Source: Viscum album (Eukaryota; Streptophyta; Magnoliopsida; Santalales; Viscaceae). Taken from it: a stretch of DNA of 64,000 bases. The notes under the pieces were generated by a model that was not told the DNA's origin, did no database searches, and saw only the letters and a list, made by a program, of their open reading frames with translations. The position numbers and the translations under genes are program-made. The first letter of the stretch is position 1. Every line of letters begins with the position of its first letter. This document shows, piece by piece, positions 9,470-21,838 of the stretch. The stretch lies in the NCBI GenBank assembly GCA_963277665.1, contig OY728122.1:2124140024-2124204023 (forward strand), in the 5' to 3' direction.

Positions 9470-10510
9470 ATGATAAAGGGGGGATTTATCAGTGATTTTT
9501 CCTACTGGTGAAAAATTTTATTTTTAAAAAAAATCATGAAAAATAAATTATTGTTATATAAGTATATTTATATTGATATAAATATAATATATATTTTTTA
9601 AATATGTTCTAGATACGTATAAATAGACTATTAAACTTAATATATAAGAAATTTAATGAAAATGGATTTAAAATATTTTAAAAAATATTATTAATTAATA
9701 ATTTGATAATTATTATCTATTAAAAATCATTTAATAACAATTTAAAGACACAAAAAATCAAAACAATTAATAAAAGATCTAAAATAAGTTGAAAATGTAA
9801 CTCAAACTTCAAATGGCCATAACTTTTGATCCGAGTGTCCGTTTGAGTTCTACAGCATATCAAATCGAAGCCTGCAATGAGCTCTACACGTTGGTGTCTA
9901 AGGAAAAGCCTTTGCCACATTTTTCAAGGCCAAAAAAGGCTTAGAAGGCCTCCAAAACTGAGTTTTTAGTCGGGCTACCCCGATTTGTTAACATTAAAAC
10001 AAGTATAACTTCTGATCCGGATGTCCGTTAGCCCTGTACTATATATCATATCAAAGATTGTTTCATTTTCTTCGATTTGACTAGTTGTAGAGTTGAAATG
10101 GGATTATGGATTATAAGTTATGTTCGTTTTATCATTCTATAGCTTTTCAAATACACATATATATGTATTTATTCGTAAATATATATGTGTCTCTGTGTGT
10201 GTGTGTTGTATATATGTATGTATTTATTTATTTATTTAATTATAAACACACATAAAAAACATGTTTCATAAATGTATTTAAAACTAATCTTATAAGTATA
10301 TATTAATATACAAATAAATATACGGATAAAAAATTATAACTAAAACTATATATATAAATAAATAAATATAAATATATATTAATATACGAATGAATATATA
10401 TATACTAATATATGAATAAATATATTTATATTAATATGAATCTATATCAATATACGAATAAATATAACTATATATATATATATAAATAAATAGATATATC
10501 ATTAAATAGA
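9470..10510. other. AT-rich interior of the mini-CACTA
   Basis: No genes are visible. An imperfect repeat of 'ataact..tgatccg..tgtccgtt' occurs at about 9819 and 10005, 186 bp apart. Then a (TA)-rich and (AATA)-rich low-complexity tract runs from 10140 to 10510. Confidence 0.6.
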
Positions 10511-10517
10511 GAAAAAA

Positions 10518-10582
10518 ATGAAATAGCTTAGTGGTAAAGGTGCAGCTGCGAAAGGGGGAGGTTGCGGGTTCGAGTTCGGGTG
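10518..10582 (+). other. tRNA-like (pol III promoter) module inside the mini-CACTA
   Basis: A box-like TAGCTTAGTGG at 10524-10534 and B box-like GGTTCGAGTTC at 10567-10577 are about 43 bp apart, as in tRNA genes and tRNA-derived SINE heads. No acceptor stem pairs at the ends, so it is not a working tRNA gene. Confidence 0.6.
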
Positions 10583-11039
10583 GAAGCAAAGGGGTGAGCG
10601 TGTGAGGATGCACAGGAAGGGCAGCACGCAGGAGACCTCCTAGTGCTGATGGGGGGGGGGGGGGTCAAGCACTGTTAAAAGCTCTCCCCACGTTATTTAA
10701 TTATTTAATTATTTTTTTAAATTTTTTGACCTTTATCAGTGCTTTTTAAAAGCGCTGATAAAGGTCACTTTTATCAACGCTAAAAAAAAGTGCTGATAAA
10801 GGGGTCTTTTATCAGCGCTTTTTTTAGCGCTGATAAAGTGACCTTTATAAACACTTTTCAGAGTGCTGATAAAAGGGAAACCCCTATATTAGCATTGAGA
10901 TTTAAAACACTTTTTTAGCGCTGTTAAAGCCAGTTTTGAGCACTAATATAGGCCGTTTTTTAGTAGTGAGGGGAATGGATCGCCTCAAAACTGGTGGGGG
11001 TGGGGTGGGATCTTCACACGCGGATTATTATTGAGTTGT

Positions 11040-11290
11040 TTCTTCTCTTTGCCTCCCCCTATCAAACTTGTTATCAGATCTCTCTAGTATTGTAATTCTT
11101 CTTGAAATATAGCTAATGTTTCTCTCATATTTTTTATTTCCCCAGTTTGACCCTCTGCTTGTTTTTTTCCTCAAAATATGTTCAGGGTGTCACCCCAAAA
11201 CCCGCACCTTTGATGCGGCCATACTTTTCTGGCTATTTCAAGGCCACTGAGAGTATTTCTGCATCCAGTGCGGGTATTGTTGATTCTTAT
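11040..11290 (-). pseudogene. CACTA gene 2 exon with 'GRIKGAG...TP.TYF' motif
   Basis: The minus strand reads AEILSVALK, stop, PEKYGRIKGAGFGVTP, stop, TYFEEKNKQ, followed by a lysine- and glutamate-rich stretch that could form a coiled coil. The order 'D.L..AL...E..GR.RG.G..VTP..YF' is a hallmark of plant Ptta/En-Spm second-gene proteins, placed between Transposase_24 and DUF8039 as here. Two in-frame stops show decay. Confidence 0.7.
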
Positions 11291-11589
11291 GACTATGTCA
11301 GATATAAAATATAGGAAAATAAGTAATCATTTTTATGTAATAGTGATTTAAAGCATTTTTTTTATTATGTCATTCTTACACATGTTTCCCACACTTTTTG
11401 TGTGTTTTCATCTATTAGTTTTCCATATTTAGTTACACACACCTACTTCCATAACACATGGCATGGGATGGAAGTGGATGTGGATTTGGACTCTTCAAGT
11501 TGAATATAAACAAAAGAACATAGTTATTGTGTTTTTTAATGTCACATAAAAGTATTATGGTAGATTTTAAATATGTACCAATTTTTTTT

Positions 11590-11665
11590 CAAGTGATGCG
11601 TACCCCATACTTGCTTTATGGTAGAGGTACACGGGTTTTGATGCCCATTGTTTATTTTCAGCACT
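11590..11665 (-). pseudogene. CACTA gene 2 exon (end of Transposase_24 region)
   Basis: After an acceptor (atgaaacag) the frame reads KLSAENKQWASKPVYLYHKA, then SMGYASLEKKL. This matches the 'R.S....YRH..SRKGYA.LEEEL' signature of the Transposase_24 (Ptta/En-Spm) family. Confidence 0.75.
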
Positions 11666-11751
11666 CAGTTTCTGTTTCATAAATAAAAATTTTTCAATCA
11701 AAGTGATGAATACATGTACCATCAAATAATATATTACCAGACACAATGTAC

Positions 11752-11961
11752 CTGAAAAGACTACTTCGCATGACAACTAGTAAATGCATCCCATGATGCT
11801 TGGGTTATCAGGTGTGCATAAATAAGAGGTGGGTGTAGTTTTATGTTCCCTTCAACATCTTTAAGATTAAATTTCATTAAAATTGTGCGAAAACCCCTAT
11901 AAATCATTCCAAAAACCCTTAAGACATAGTATTTGTGCGAGTCATCTACTATAAATGCACT
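11752..11961 (-). pseudogene. CACTA gene 2 exon (Transposase_24 core)
   Basis: A clean acceptor (catctcttgcag) precedes 70 codons. They read SAFIVDDSHKYYVLRVFGM, then YRGFRTILMKF, then LHPPLIYAHLITQASWDAF. A CAG/GTACAT donor follows at 11751. The content matches the core of plant Transposase_24 proteins (W..I...F......K..VL......R.FK). One in-frame stop (TAG) occurs near the end. The preceding exon is at 31918, in the same phase, with the copia element lying in the intron between. Confidence 0.8.
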
Positions 11962-11992
11962 CTGCAAGAGATGATGAAGTATAAGTCAATGT

Positions 11993-13957
11993 TGTTGGAG
12001 TTGGTGGCCTAGAACCAACTAATTTGTACTTTATTCATTAATAAATACCTTATCACATCTTTATTGTTCTTCTGCGTGACAATGCATGTGATAATTTCCT
12101 AAGGAAAACTATTGCATTAAAGGGTCATAGCGGATCCCTGCTATGCTGAGAACCCGGAAGTGCCATAACACTGTTCTTGAATATATGTTCTATGGCCGGA
12201 TGATGTTATTTGAGGGACACAAATAATACAGACCATTAGGGGTGAGGACTCATAAAACTTTGAGGCACCTTCTCATGGTGTGTACCCTTGGTAATATCCA
12301 GGAGGACATTATGAGAACGAGACCCGCCAGTAGGAAATCCACATTTCATAGTGTCATTGGATGTTCCTATCTACGGACATGTGTATTGGTCCTTAGACTT
12401 TAATATTATTATTAATGGGTCACACACTTAGATGTATTGACGAAAACTGTGACGACACACTGTTGGCAGCAAGGTAGGATACGTTGGGTGCGTCACGAGT
12501 AATACTACATTAATAGATAATGCAAGAAAGGATTTGTCCCTTCTGTTCCATAACAGAAGTAGATATCTTAGGCCCTTTGATGGAATTAATATAGCCTAAA
12601 TAAATCCATGACCATGGTAAGGTATGGGCAAGTTCAATTTTGGAAAGTCAAAGAAAGAATAATCGAGCACATGGGTTGATTACACTAGCATGCAACCCGC
12701 TTGATTCGAGATATCGTGACAAAGGGATTATATTAAATGGTAAACGTTCGTAGGAGGTGACATGTCATTGCGGTGTTAAATTCTTTCTCTATGGGTGCCT
12801 TGTCATGTTGCTAGACACTAACCTTGGACTTTAGGCAGGCTCCGCCTAATTCCACTAAGAAAGGGGCCTAGAGGGTCACACACTAAGTGTGTCCATGTAT
12901 CTCAATTAAATATTAATTTAACAAGTTAAATAAATATTATTCCCAGCTGTGGTTTAATAATTATTTAAGAATGCCTGATTACATTTATTTTGACATTAGT
13001 TATTCTAGAGAATATATTGTAGGTGAAATAATATATATTTATTAGCGAGTAATGCAGTTACATTTATTTAAAAAATGAATAGCCATTACTCAAGGAATAA
13101 TAAATGTGGTGGAGGAAATAAAGGAAAATGGAAAATAAAGGTACACACCATGTATATTAAATATACACGCCGTGTAGTTTTATGGAAAATGAGTACACGC
13201 TGTGTATTAATGATTACGCGCTGTGTAGTTTTTCCAGTCAGGATTTTGAGGATGTAACATTGTTTCATTAAATGATATTTATTATAATCAGTGTGGGCGC
13301 ATGTCAAGGAATTAATAATTCGACATGGGGGTTTTCAATAAGAGTTAATGAAATAAATAAAACATGTAACGTGTTTATTTATTGTCATAAATCTATAAAC
13401 TAAAACACGATTATAAATATCCTCACAACCCCAACACTTTTCCCCAATCGTTGTGCACAATAATTCTGGAGAATTCTTTCAAGGCCAAAAGAACTACTTC
13501 CTCCAAGAACGCTCTCAAGATCGAGAGAGATCCTCCTCCATCAGATCAAGACGATCGAAGGCGGACATCGCAAGAGAAGGTTCTTCCATGCTAGCACCCA
13601 AATATCCCTTCGGCGACATCCATATATACGTGGAGAATGTGTGGATCACCGCTAGAGGAATCTTACACTTGGATTCTATGACGCAACGGCTAATCACATC
13701 AGATCGTGATCGAAGGCATCAACGAAGTAAGAATTCCACCAAGGTAATTCTTGTGAATTAATTAAATTAATTATAACCAACATATGATGATCCTATCTCT
13801 ATGGTTCCGGGACTCCCTCTTTTGTTTTTCGATCTTCATTCTATTCTGAAGATTCGGCATTTTATATCGTGACAGATCTCAGTTTGAACATTGTTTAACG
13901 CTAAAATCAAAGTTGGGAACTCCCACCAACGCGCTTCCTCTATGCCTAGAACCTACA
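11993..13957 (+). repeat. 5' LTR of copia-1
   Basis: The LTR is 1,965 bp, starts TGTTGG and ends ACCTACA. A TATA box (TATAAATA) is at 13412-13419, and the paired palindromes lie about 190-270 bp upstream of it, so they fall in U3. Confidence 0.93.
13142..13227. promoter_or_regulatory. Two palindrome pairs in U3 of the copia-1 5' LTR
   Basis: Variants of TACACGCCGTGTA start at 13142 and 13164 (22 bp apart) and at 13194 and 13215 (21 bp apart). The second member of each pair is followed by GTTTT. They precede the TATA box at 13412. Confidence 0.8.
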
Positions 13958-13959
13958 AG

Positions 13960-13971
13960 TGGTATCAGAGC
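13960..13971 (+). other. Primer-binding site of copia-1
   Basis: TGGTATCAGAGC lies two bases after the LTR end. It is the standard site complementary to the 3' end of initiator methionine tRNA used by plant copia elements. Confidence 0.9.
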
Positions 13972-16108
13972 AGTCATATCGTTGATTATAATTATTTAGT
14001 TTTTTGTTGGTGGTTTACGCATTTAATAATTTAGTTGTTTCAATTCAAGTTAATCGTTCTTTAAATATGAATTTCGAGATCTGTTCCTCCTCTATCATTT
14101 CTTGTTCACCATACAGAAAATACATTTTATTTTAATTTTTTGATTAAAATAAAATAGAGGATCTCATCCGGAGGATCCAAATGTTCCTGGCTGTACAACA
14201 TGAGAATACACGGAGTGTATTCGGAAGTACACGTCGTGTAGTCTAGGTTCATGCATCTGACTGGTCTTCCAAATCAGGCCGTGTATTGATCCTATCTAAG
14301 TCATTTATGACACCGTGTATTGACCAGGAACATGTGTCACACGGTTTCTAGATTACACGTCGTTTGGTCCAATAGAACATGACGTGTAGTCCCTTCGGGT
14401 TAGGGTTGGACTCTGTACCCCGTACATGACTTTCCCGGCTGGAAACCGTGTAACGCAGAAACTACACAACGTGTGTCCCACTGAACATGCCGTATAATAC
14501 GAAAATTTCCAAAGTACATTAACACGCCATGTCCCCGGGAGTGTACTTCAGATGGATGGTGAAGAAAAGTACACGCCGTGTAGTCGGAACTACACGCCGT
14601 GTACTCACCCAAATTACGCAGATTTATTAAAATTTATTATTATATTATACAAACCCTTGAGACGTGTACCATGGTGCAAGCGTAAAGTTGAGTCACAACA
14701 CGTGGTAGGTGTTTTATATATATGTGTTTAATTTAACATCTGCGTAATGAACGAGAATTCACCGGGTTGCCTCCAAGGTACAAGTTATCTACAAAGATAA
14801 TTTTAAATGAATTTATTTGTTTAAAATTATGATGGATGAGAATATCAAGGAAATTCAGAAAAGGGGTTAAGATAAAAGGATTGATTAATTAAAGATAATT
14901 AATTGATTCGATCATGATTTATCTTAAACAATAATGATTAAAGAATTGAATGCTAGTTTTATTTATGCGTAAATATCATTTCATTTATGGATGATCATGA
15001 GATAGACCAAGACCTTTGTATGTGAATGGTTTCTTTAATTTATTTAAATTAAATTTGTTGGCCTGTGAGCCTTCTCCTCATTAATATGTAGGGCCTGCGC
15101 GCCCAAGGATTCTTTTATGTAAAACCCCCTTTTTACCCCTCACCTGTGTGTGAGATAAATTCATATGTAATGGATGAAGCTCCCAAGCTAGTGGAGGCCA
15201 ATCAAGTCAGGAGCCAAGGTGAAACCAATCCAAGGAGATACAAAGGTGGACAAGTGGAAAGCTGTAAACACGAACCTAAAAGGTTCAAGGTGTTTCTCCC
15301 CTAGGTCTTGGGTTAGTTTATCAACCTCTAGATAAACTAACCAATAGAAAAATCTCATGATCATACCATTTATTTTATTTCTATCAGTTGCATGGTTTAT
15401 TTATTATGGGTGTGTTGTCACGATCACACAATTAATGAATTAAACGAGCATTCAAGATAGAACAAAAATAAAACTGGCTTATACGCAAATATTATCTTAG
15501 ACATAGTTAATCACTTAAGTATATACCACTTAATATTAACAAGCATTTATTAAAAGGTAATAAATTGGAAATTTACGTATAAGGATAAAATCCCTCAAAG
15601 AAATATTAAGTTGGTATAGCCTTCCATAATCTTGGTTAGAATCAAACCATAGTTCAAAGTGCTTGACCAACCCTAGTTGGGGTGCTTTCAATTATTAGGG
15701 AATTCTAATTCAAGGTTTTGGGTTGACTTGACTTGGTTTTCATCAAGGGTTGACTGCCACAGTAGGACTTGGTGTGACCAAGAGGCAAAGGTTGATGAAA
15801 TCCAAAATAAAATGATTTTAGGATCGGGGAGTCCACTCAGCAGATCAAGGAGCTACGAGTTAATGCAGTTGGCATTTGGAATGCCTACCTAAAACCCTTC
15901 AAGTTTCTTTACCAACCCTATATGAGGTAATTCAAAGGGCAATATGGATCCTTGCCACTAGAATATTTAGGCAACATAATATTCCGAAGTCAATGGTGAG
16001 GGCTATTGGATTTCGATAAAATAGTGGGAGACTAATAAGTATTAATTTATTTATTTGTCTCAATTTTATGATAAAGTACTAAACCTTTGCTCATCTTAAT
16101 TTGTAGAA
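13972..16108 (+). other. Unusually long (~2.1 kb) leader of copia-1 with palindrome cluster
   Basis: No credible gene is visible between the primer site and the gag start. Some fifteen full or degenerate ACACG-N-CGTGT motifs lie between about 14200 and 14610. A repeated 'gaccaaccctagttgggg'-type segment starts near 15664 and recurs in altered form near 15912. The leader is conserved in layout in copia-2 (18998-20940). Confidence 0.75.
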
Positions 16109-17021
16109 ATGGCTAGAAAAATGAATTCAAACATATCATTGCGAATCATACTCAATAAGGAAAACCTTATCACTAGCACCAATTTCCAAGAGTGGTAGAG
16201 GCGTTTACGCGTCATCCTTCACCACGAAATGAAATTGTATGTGCTGGAAAAGCCTATTCTAGTTGCACCTAGAAAGGATTCCAGTGACGAGGAACTATCT
16301 CTCTACATGAAACACATGGATGATTCCACATATGTCCAGTGTTTCATGCTATCGTCTATGTCTAATGAGCTCTTGAAGCAACATGAAAACATGGACGCGT
16401 ATAGCATGATGTCTCACCTTAAGGATCTCTACCAAGATAAGGCAAGACAGGAGAGATATGAGATCTCCAACGCTTTGTCTAAAACTAATCTTGGAGAGTC
16501 TGTGCCAGCTGGGCCTCATGTATTCAAGCTCATTGGCTACATTGAATGCCTGAAAATCTTAGGGATTAAGTTCCCGGATGATTTGCGTACAGATCTCATC
16601 CTATCACCACTGCCTAAGGACTTCTCAATCTTTATTGTCAACTACAACATGAGAAATAATGAGAAGATTCTATCAGAAATTCTGACCTTAATTCGCCAGG
16701 TAGATAAGGACATGGGGCGTGACAAACCTGCTGTCCTTATGGTGAATAAGAAAAGGAAGGATAAGGCAAAGGGGACAAAGACTTATAAACGGTCCAAAGC
16801 CCCCGAGCGCTATCCTTTTAAGAAGGGGAAGATCCAGAGGCAGGGCAAGGAACGGGAGGCAGTATGTTTTGCATGTGGCAAGAAAGTCCACTGAAAGAGG
16901 AACTGCACCCAGAAGCGTGGGGATGCTAAAGGTGCATTCGTTATCGAGTGTAATATTTCTATTTCTACACATTGGGTATTAGATACAGCTTGTGGGGATA
17001 ACATATGTATTCAAATGAAGG
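16109..17021 (+). pseudogene. copia-1 gag and start of protease
   Basis: From ATG 16109 the Gag runs through an early in-frame stop (about 16196) to a long open stretch, 16229-16894. It contains LMSSM-type Gag helices (CFMLSSMSNELLKQHENMDA) and ends in a CCHC-type zinc knuckle CFACGKKVH. There a TGA replaces the expected Trp, followed by KRNC. The protease motif WVLDTACG comes next (about 16975). The frame is cut at 17021 by copia-2 and resumes at 26803 after a 78-bp duplicated segment. Gag packages the RNA and the protease matures the polyprotein; neither can be made intact here. Confidence 0.88.
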
Positions 17022-18982
17022 TGTAAGGGTTGGTGTCCTGAGAACCAACTGTTTTGTACTTTGATTACATGAATGTTAACGTATTATATATTGTTCATTA
17101 TTCTGCATGACTATAATATAATAATGTCCTGGAATATTTGTTGCATTAATAAGGTCATGGCAGATCCCCACTATGATGAGAACCTTGAAATGATATAACA
17201 ATATTCTTAAATAAAGTTCCGCGGTTAAAAAAACATACTATGATAGGACACATAGTATATAGACCGTCATGTGCGAGTACTCGTAAGAAGACAAGACTCT
17301 CTCTCATGGAGTTCGCACTTGGTAATCTCCAAGATTGGAGATTATGAGAACAGACCCACCAGTAGTAATTCCGCATGTCTTGGTGTCATCAAACATTACT
17401 ATTTGTGAGCATGTGTAATGGTCCTTAGACTAGAATATTATCATTAACTCATGTCATGACTCACGCACTTAGATTTACTGACGAAAACTGTCACGCAGAC
17501 AGTTGGCAGGAAGTAGGGTACGTTGGGTGCATCACGAGTGACATGTTTTTAATGGATAAGTCGAGGAAGGATTTGTCTCTTCCATTTATGGAAGTTGATA
17601 TCTCGACCCTTTGATTGAAATAGAACTGTCGCATGAAATTTCATGTCCATGGTGTAAACGACGAGTTTATTTCAGGTAGTCAAAGAATGACGGATCAAGC
17701 ATATAGGTTTATGACACTGCCATGAAACCTGCTTGATAAGATATCGAGGCAAAGGGATTAAATTACATAGTAAGCATTCGTATGAGGTGATACGTCAATG
17801 CGGCGTCAACTTATTTCTCTTGGGTGCCTTGAACTGTTTCTAGACAGTAATCTTGGACTTTATGCAAGCTTTCCTAATGCCAATGAGAAAGAGGCCTAGA
17901 GGGTCACACACTAAGTGTATTCAAGTATCTCAAGTAGAATAAAGATTATTCTCGTACGTGGTTTAATAATTATTCAAGGAATCCTAAATCATTTTAGTGA
18001 TGAAGGAAGAAGGAAATGAAAAACAAGATATACACTCTGTGTATTAAAGATTACACGCCGTGTAGTTTTTCATGGAAAACAAGTACACACCATGTATTAA
18101 TTATTACACACCGTGTAGTTTTCTTTATGGAAAGGAAATGAATAAATTAAAACAAGATATACACGCCGTGTACATTGAATGTACACACCGTGTAGTTTTC
18201 AATAAAAAACAAGTACACACCGTGTATTTATTATTACACGCTGTGTAGTTTTTCCAGTCGGGATTTTGAGGATATAATATTGTTTTAAATGATATTTAGT
18301 ATGATAAACGTGGGTACATGTCAAATAACTAATTATTCGACATGGGGTTTTAAATAAGAGTCAATGAAATAAATAAAACATGTAACGCATTTATTTATTA
18401 TCATAACTCTACAACCTCAAACCTGATTATAAATATCCTCACAACCCCAACTCTTTTCCCAGACACAAGAGAATCGTTGTGCACAACATCTCTGGAGAAT
18501 TCTTTCAAGGCTGAAAGAACCTCTTCCTCCAAGAACGCTCTCAAGACCGAGAGAGATCCTCTTCCATCTGATCAAGACGATCTAAGGCGGACAACAAAAG
18601 CAAAGGTTTCTCCACGCTAGCACCCAGATAATCCTTTGGTGACATCCTGAGATATGAGGTACACGTGTGGATCACCGCTAGAAGAAGTCTACACTTGGCT
18701 TCTGAGACGCAACGACGAATCACACCGGAACATGATCAAGAACATCAACGAAGAAAGAACACCCAAAAGGTATTTCTTTTATATTGATTAAATTAATTAT
18801 AATCAACCTATAACGATCCTACTTTGTGGTTTCAGGACTTTCCTTTTCTTTGTCCATTTCTGTGATTCGATCCGCGGAGACTGGCGTTTATCGTCGTATT
18901 GATCCCGGATTGATCATTGTTAATGAAAAAAATCCAAGTGGGCACATCCACCCACGCGCTTCCACTACGCCCGAAACCTTCA
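17022..18982 (+). repeat. 5' LTR of copia-2
   Basis: The LTR is 1,961 bp and ends ACCTTCA just before the primer site. A TATA box (TATAAATA) lies at 18428-18435. Four palindrome pairs lie at 18031-18247, upstream of it. Confidence 0.92.
18031..18247. promoter_or_regulatory. Four palindrome pairs in the copia-2 5' LTR
   Basis: Variants of TACACGCCGTGTA start at 18031/18052, 18084/18105, 18160/18182 and 18214/18235. Within-pair spacing is 21, 21, 22 and 21 bp. The last repeat is followed by GTTTTTCCAGTC, shared with copia-1. Confidence 0.85.
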
Positions 18983-18984
18983 AA

Positions 18985-18997
18985 TGGTATCAGAGGC
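18985..18997 (+). other. Primer-binding site of copia-2
   Basis: TGGTATCAGAGGC follows the LTR end (CA) by two bases. It matches the Met-tRNA site with one inserted or changed G. Confidence 0.85.
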
Positions 18998-20940
18998 AGG
19001 TTACAATGTTGATTATAGTTATTTAATTTTCGTTGATAATTTACGCATTTATATTTGATTCAATTCGAAATATATCATTCTATTAATATGAATAAATGAG
19101 ATCTATTCTTCCTCCTTCGTTTCTCGATTCATATCACAGAAACAACCTTTTAATTTTATTTTTTGATTAAAATAAAAGCAAGGAACTCATCCAGAGGAGC
19201 CTCTCTTTCTGTCTGTACAACACGTGATTACACGGTGTGTAATTAAAACTACACGCCGTGTACTTAGGTTTAATGAACCGGAACTGGTCCGCCAAACCAC
19301 GCCGTGTGAATTGAATATGCCTAATTATTAATCACGCCGTGTTGACCAGAATTGAACGGCGTGTGGAACCGGAATACACGACGTGTATGTTGGAGCAACA
19401 CGCCGTGTGGTCCGTTCTGGACCAGGTGAAACTGTGTACAAGGATAAGCCGCGTACCGCGTACACGAGATCGTTAGGCCGATTACCGCGTAACAAGGAAG
19501 TACATGCCATGTATGATTTATCTACACACCGTGTACTCCAAAATTTCCAAAGTACAAAAAACACGCCAAATCCCCCGGCGTGTACTTTGGATAAAGGCTG
19601 AAAAGAAATACATGCCGTGTAATTATAAACTACACGCCGTGTACTTTCCAGAAATGGAATTTCACCAGGTTTCCTCCAATGTACAAAGACCCGTACAAGG
19701 AATATGGATGAGAAGAATCTCAAGGAAATTCAGAAAGGAGTTTAAGATAAAGAATTTATTAATTATAAGATCATAATTAATTGAATTCGAGTGTGACTTA
19801 TCTTAAATGAAAGAACGATTAAAAGAATTTGAATTATAAATTTTCATAAATGTCATTGCATGCTATGGATGATCATGATCTAGACCAAAGACCCTTTGTA
19901 TGTGTATGGTTTCATTTAAATTTATTTAATTTAAATTTGTTGGCCTGTGAGCCTTCTTCCAATAAAATGTAGGGCCTGCGTGCCCATGGTTTCTTTAATG
20001 TAAACCCATGTAATTGAGGATCTCCCAAGCCAGAGGAGACAGTTCAAATCCCAAAGCTGAGGCGAAACCGACACAAGAAGATAAAAAGGTGGACAGGTGG
20101 GAGATGCAAAACACGAACCACCGGGTTAAAGGTGTTTTTCCCTAGGTCAGGGTTAGCTTATCAAAACCGCTAGATAAGCTAACCAATAGAAGCTCATAAT
20201 CATGCCGTCTTATTTTATTTCTGTCTAAATTGCATGGTTTATTTATTATGTATGTTTTGTCGCGATCACATAGTTAATAAAATGAACAAGCATGAAAATA
20301 TGGAATAAAATAAAAACTGGACTATGCGTAAACATTATCAGAACATGGTTAATCACTTAAGCAAGCATCAATTAATATTAAAAAGCATGTGATAATGCAA
20401 AACTATGCATAAAGAATAAAATCCCTCAAATACCATATTAAGTCAGACCAAGACTTCCGTTACTTGATTAAGGTCAAGACTCAATAAAACTATGTGTTTG
20501 ACCAACCCTTGTTGGGACACTTAATTTTATAAAGGAAGCCCTTATGAAAAGTTTCGAGTTGACTTAACCATATTACATCAAGAGGAGTAGCCATTGCTTG
20601 ACTTGATGTAATATTGGAGGCAAGAGTTGAGGAAATCCAAGTCAGGATTTCAGGATTGGGGAGTCCACTCAACAGATCAAGGAACTGTAAGCTCACAGTT
20701 GGCAAAGACCTACCTACCTAAAAACCTTCAAATAGCTTGACCAACCCTTGTTGGGGTTATGCAAAGGGAAATATGGATCCTTGCCACTAGAATGTCAAAG
20801 CAACTGGATATTCCGAGTTCAATGGTGAGGGCCATTAGGACTTGATAAAATAGTGGGAGACTTAATAAAATTTATTATTTCTCATAAAATGTAATCAAGA
20901 AAGTACTGATAAATCTTCTCTTTTAATTTGTAGAATCAAA
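18998..20940 (+). other. Long (~1.9 kb) leader of copia-2 with palindrome cluster
   Basis: Between about 19220 and 19645 there are a dozen or more TACACGCCGTGTA variants, less regularly spaced than in the LTR. 'gaccaacccttgttgggg'-type repeats occur at about 20499 and 20739. Short open frames over the palindromes are artefacts of the repeat. No gene is seen before ATG 20941. Confidence 0.72.
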
Positions 20941-21838
20941 ATGACAAACACATCAACCACATTTTCTCTATGATCAATTCTGGATAAAGACAACATCCTC
21001 ACTGGCAGTAACTTTCAGTAATGGTTTAGGCGCCTTTGGGTTATCCTACGCCATGAACGAAAGTTTTACGTGCTAGAGTCCTCACTTCCTGATTCCCCTG
21101 CTACATGGGCGAGTGATGAAGATTTCCTAGTCTATGATCAACATTTGAACGATGCAATTGACGTTCAATGTTTGATGCTATCATCAATGTATAGTGAGCT
21201 CATGAAGTCTCATGAAGACATGGATGCCTATAGAATGCTCGAGCACCTCTGTGGTTTATACCAGGAGAGAGAAAGATAGGAAAGGTTTGAGATCTCCAAG
21301 GCTCTATTTCAGAGCAAGCTTGGAGAGGGTGCCCCAGCTGGGCCTCATGTAGTCAAGCTCATTGGCTACATTGAGCGCTTGGAGGTTCTAGGGTTTAAAA
21401 TCCCTGAAGAACTGGGTACCGATCTCATTCTCGCATCACTCCCCCAGAGTTCTCAAACTTTGTTGTGAACTTCAACATGAACAAAATTGAGAAGTCTCTG
21501 TCTGATCTTCTTATCCTTATTCACCAAGTGGACAATGACATGAAGTGTGAAAAGCCTTCTGTCCTCATGGTGAATAAAAGGAAAGGGAAGACGAAGAGAT
21601 TTAATCCCAAAGCTTCTTCAAGGCCTTCCAAGAAAAGGAATATCAAAGAGGAGGCAAAGGAATAATATGATGTTTGTTTCACATGTGGCAAGAAGGGCCA
21701 CTGGAAGAAAAACTGCACCCAGCCAAGGAAGCAAGGGGAAGCTTCAGGTGCGTTTGTTATCGAATGCAATCTATATGTTTCTACTAATTGGGTATTAGAT
21801 ACTACTTGTGGTGCTCACATCTGTATCCAAATATAGGA
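20941..21838 (+). pseudogene. copia-2 gag and protease, degenerate
   Basis: The frame from ATG 20941 has early stops (in TTFSL-stop and FQ-stop-WF). It is open for 21070-21279 (QCLMLSSMYSELMKSHEDMD), shifts near 21440, and continues 21465-21665. The zinc knuckle CFTCGKKGHWKKNC is intact at about 21676-21717, preceded by a TAA. The protease motif reads WVLDTTCGAHIC (about 21789), and then a TAG precedes integrase. Confidence 0.85.

Larger units (their letters stand above)
9370..10968. mobile_element. Non-autonomous CACTA element, 1,599 bp, AGG target duplication
   Basis: It starts CACTACTACAAAA at 9370 and ends TAGTAGTG at 10968. The flanking 3-bp duplication is AGG on both sides (9367-9369 and 10969-10971). 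Inverted copies of the TTTATCAGCGCT motif cluster at 9406-9490 and 10730-10955. The interior is AT-rich and non-coding, with a tRNA-like module and a 14-G tract. It inserted into an intron of the large CACTA's second gene, so a relative transposed into its own larger kin. Confidence 0.9.

Noticed and set aside
10518..10590. Functional tRNA gene
   Set aside because: Good A and B boxes but no matching acceptor-stem ends and no plausible cloverleaf; treated as a tRNA-derived module.
16688..17004. Minus-strand open frames over copia gag
   Set aside because: Shadows of the plus-strand Gag-protease coding sequence.
19328..19776. Overlapping open frames of 70-130 codons as genes
   Set aside because: They are translations of the TACACGCCGTGTA repeat cluster in several frames, with repeated Thr-Arg-Arg-Val-type strings and no domain.
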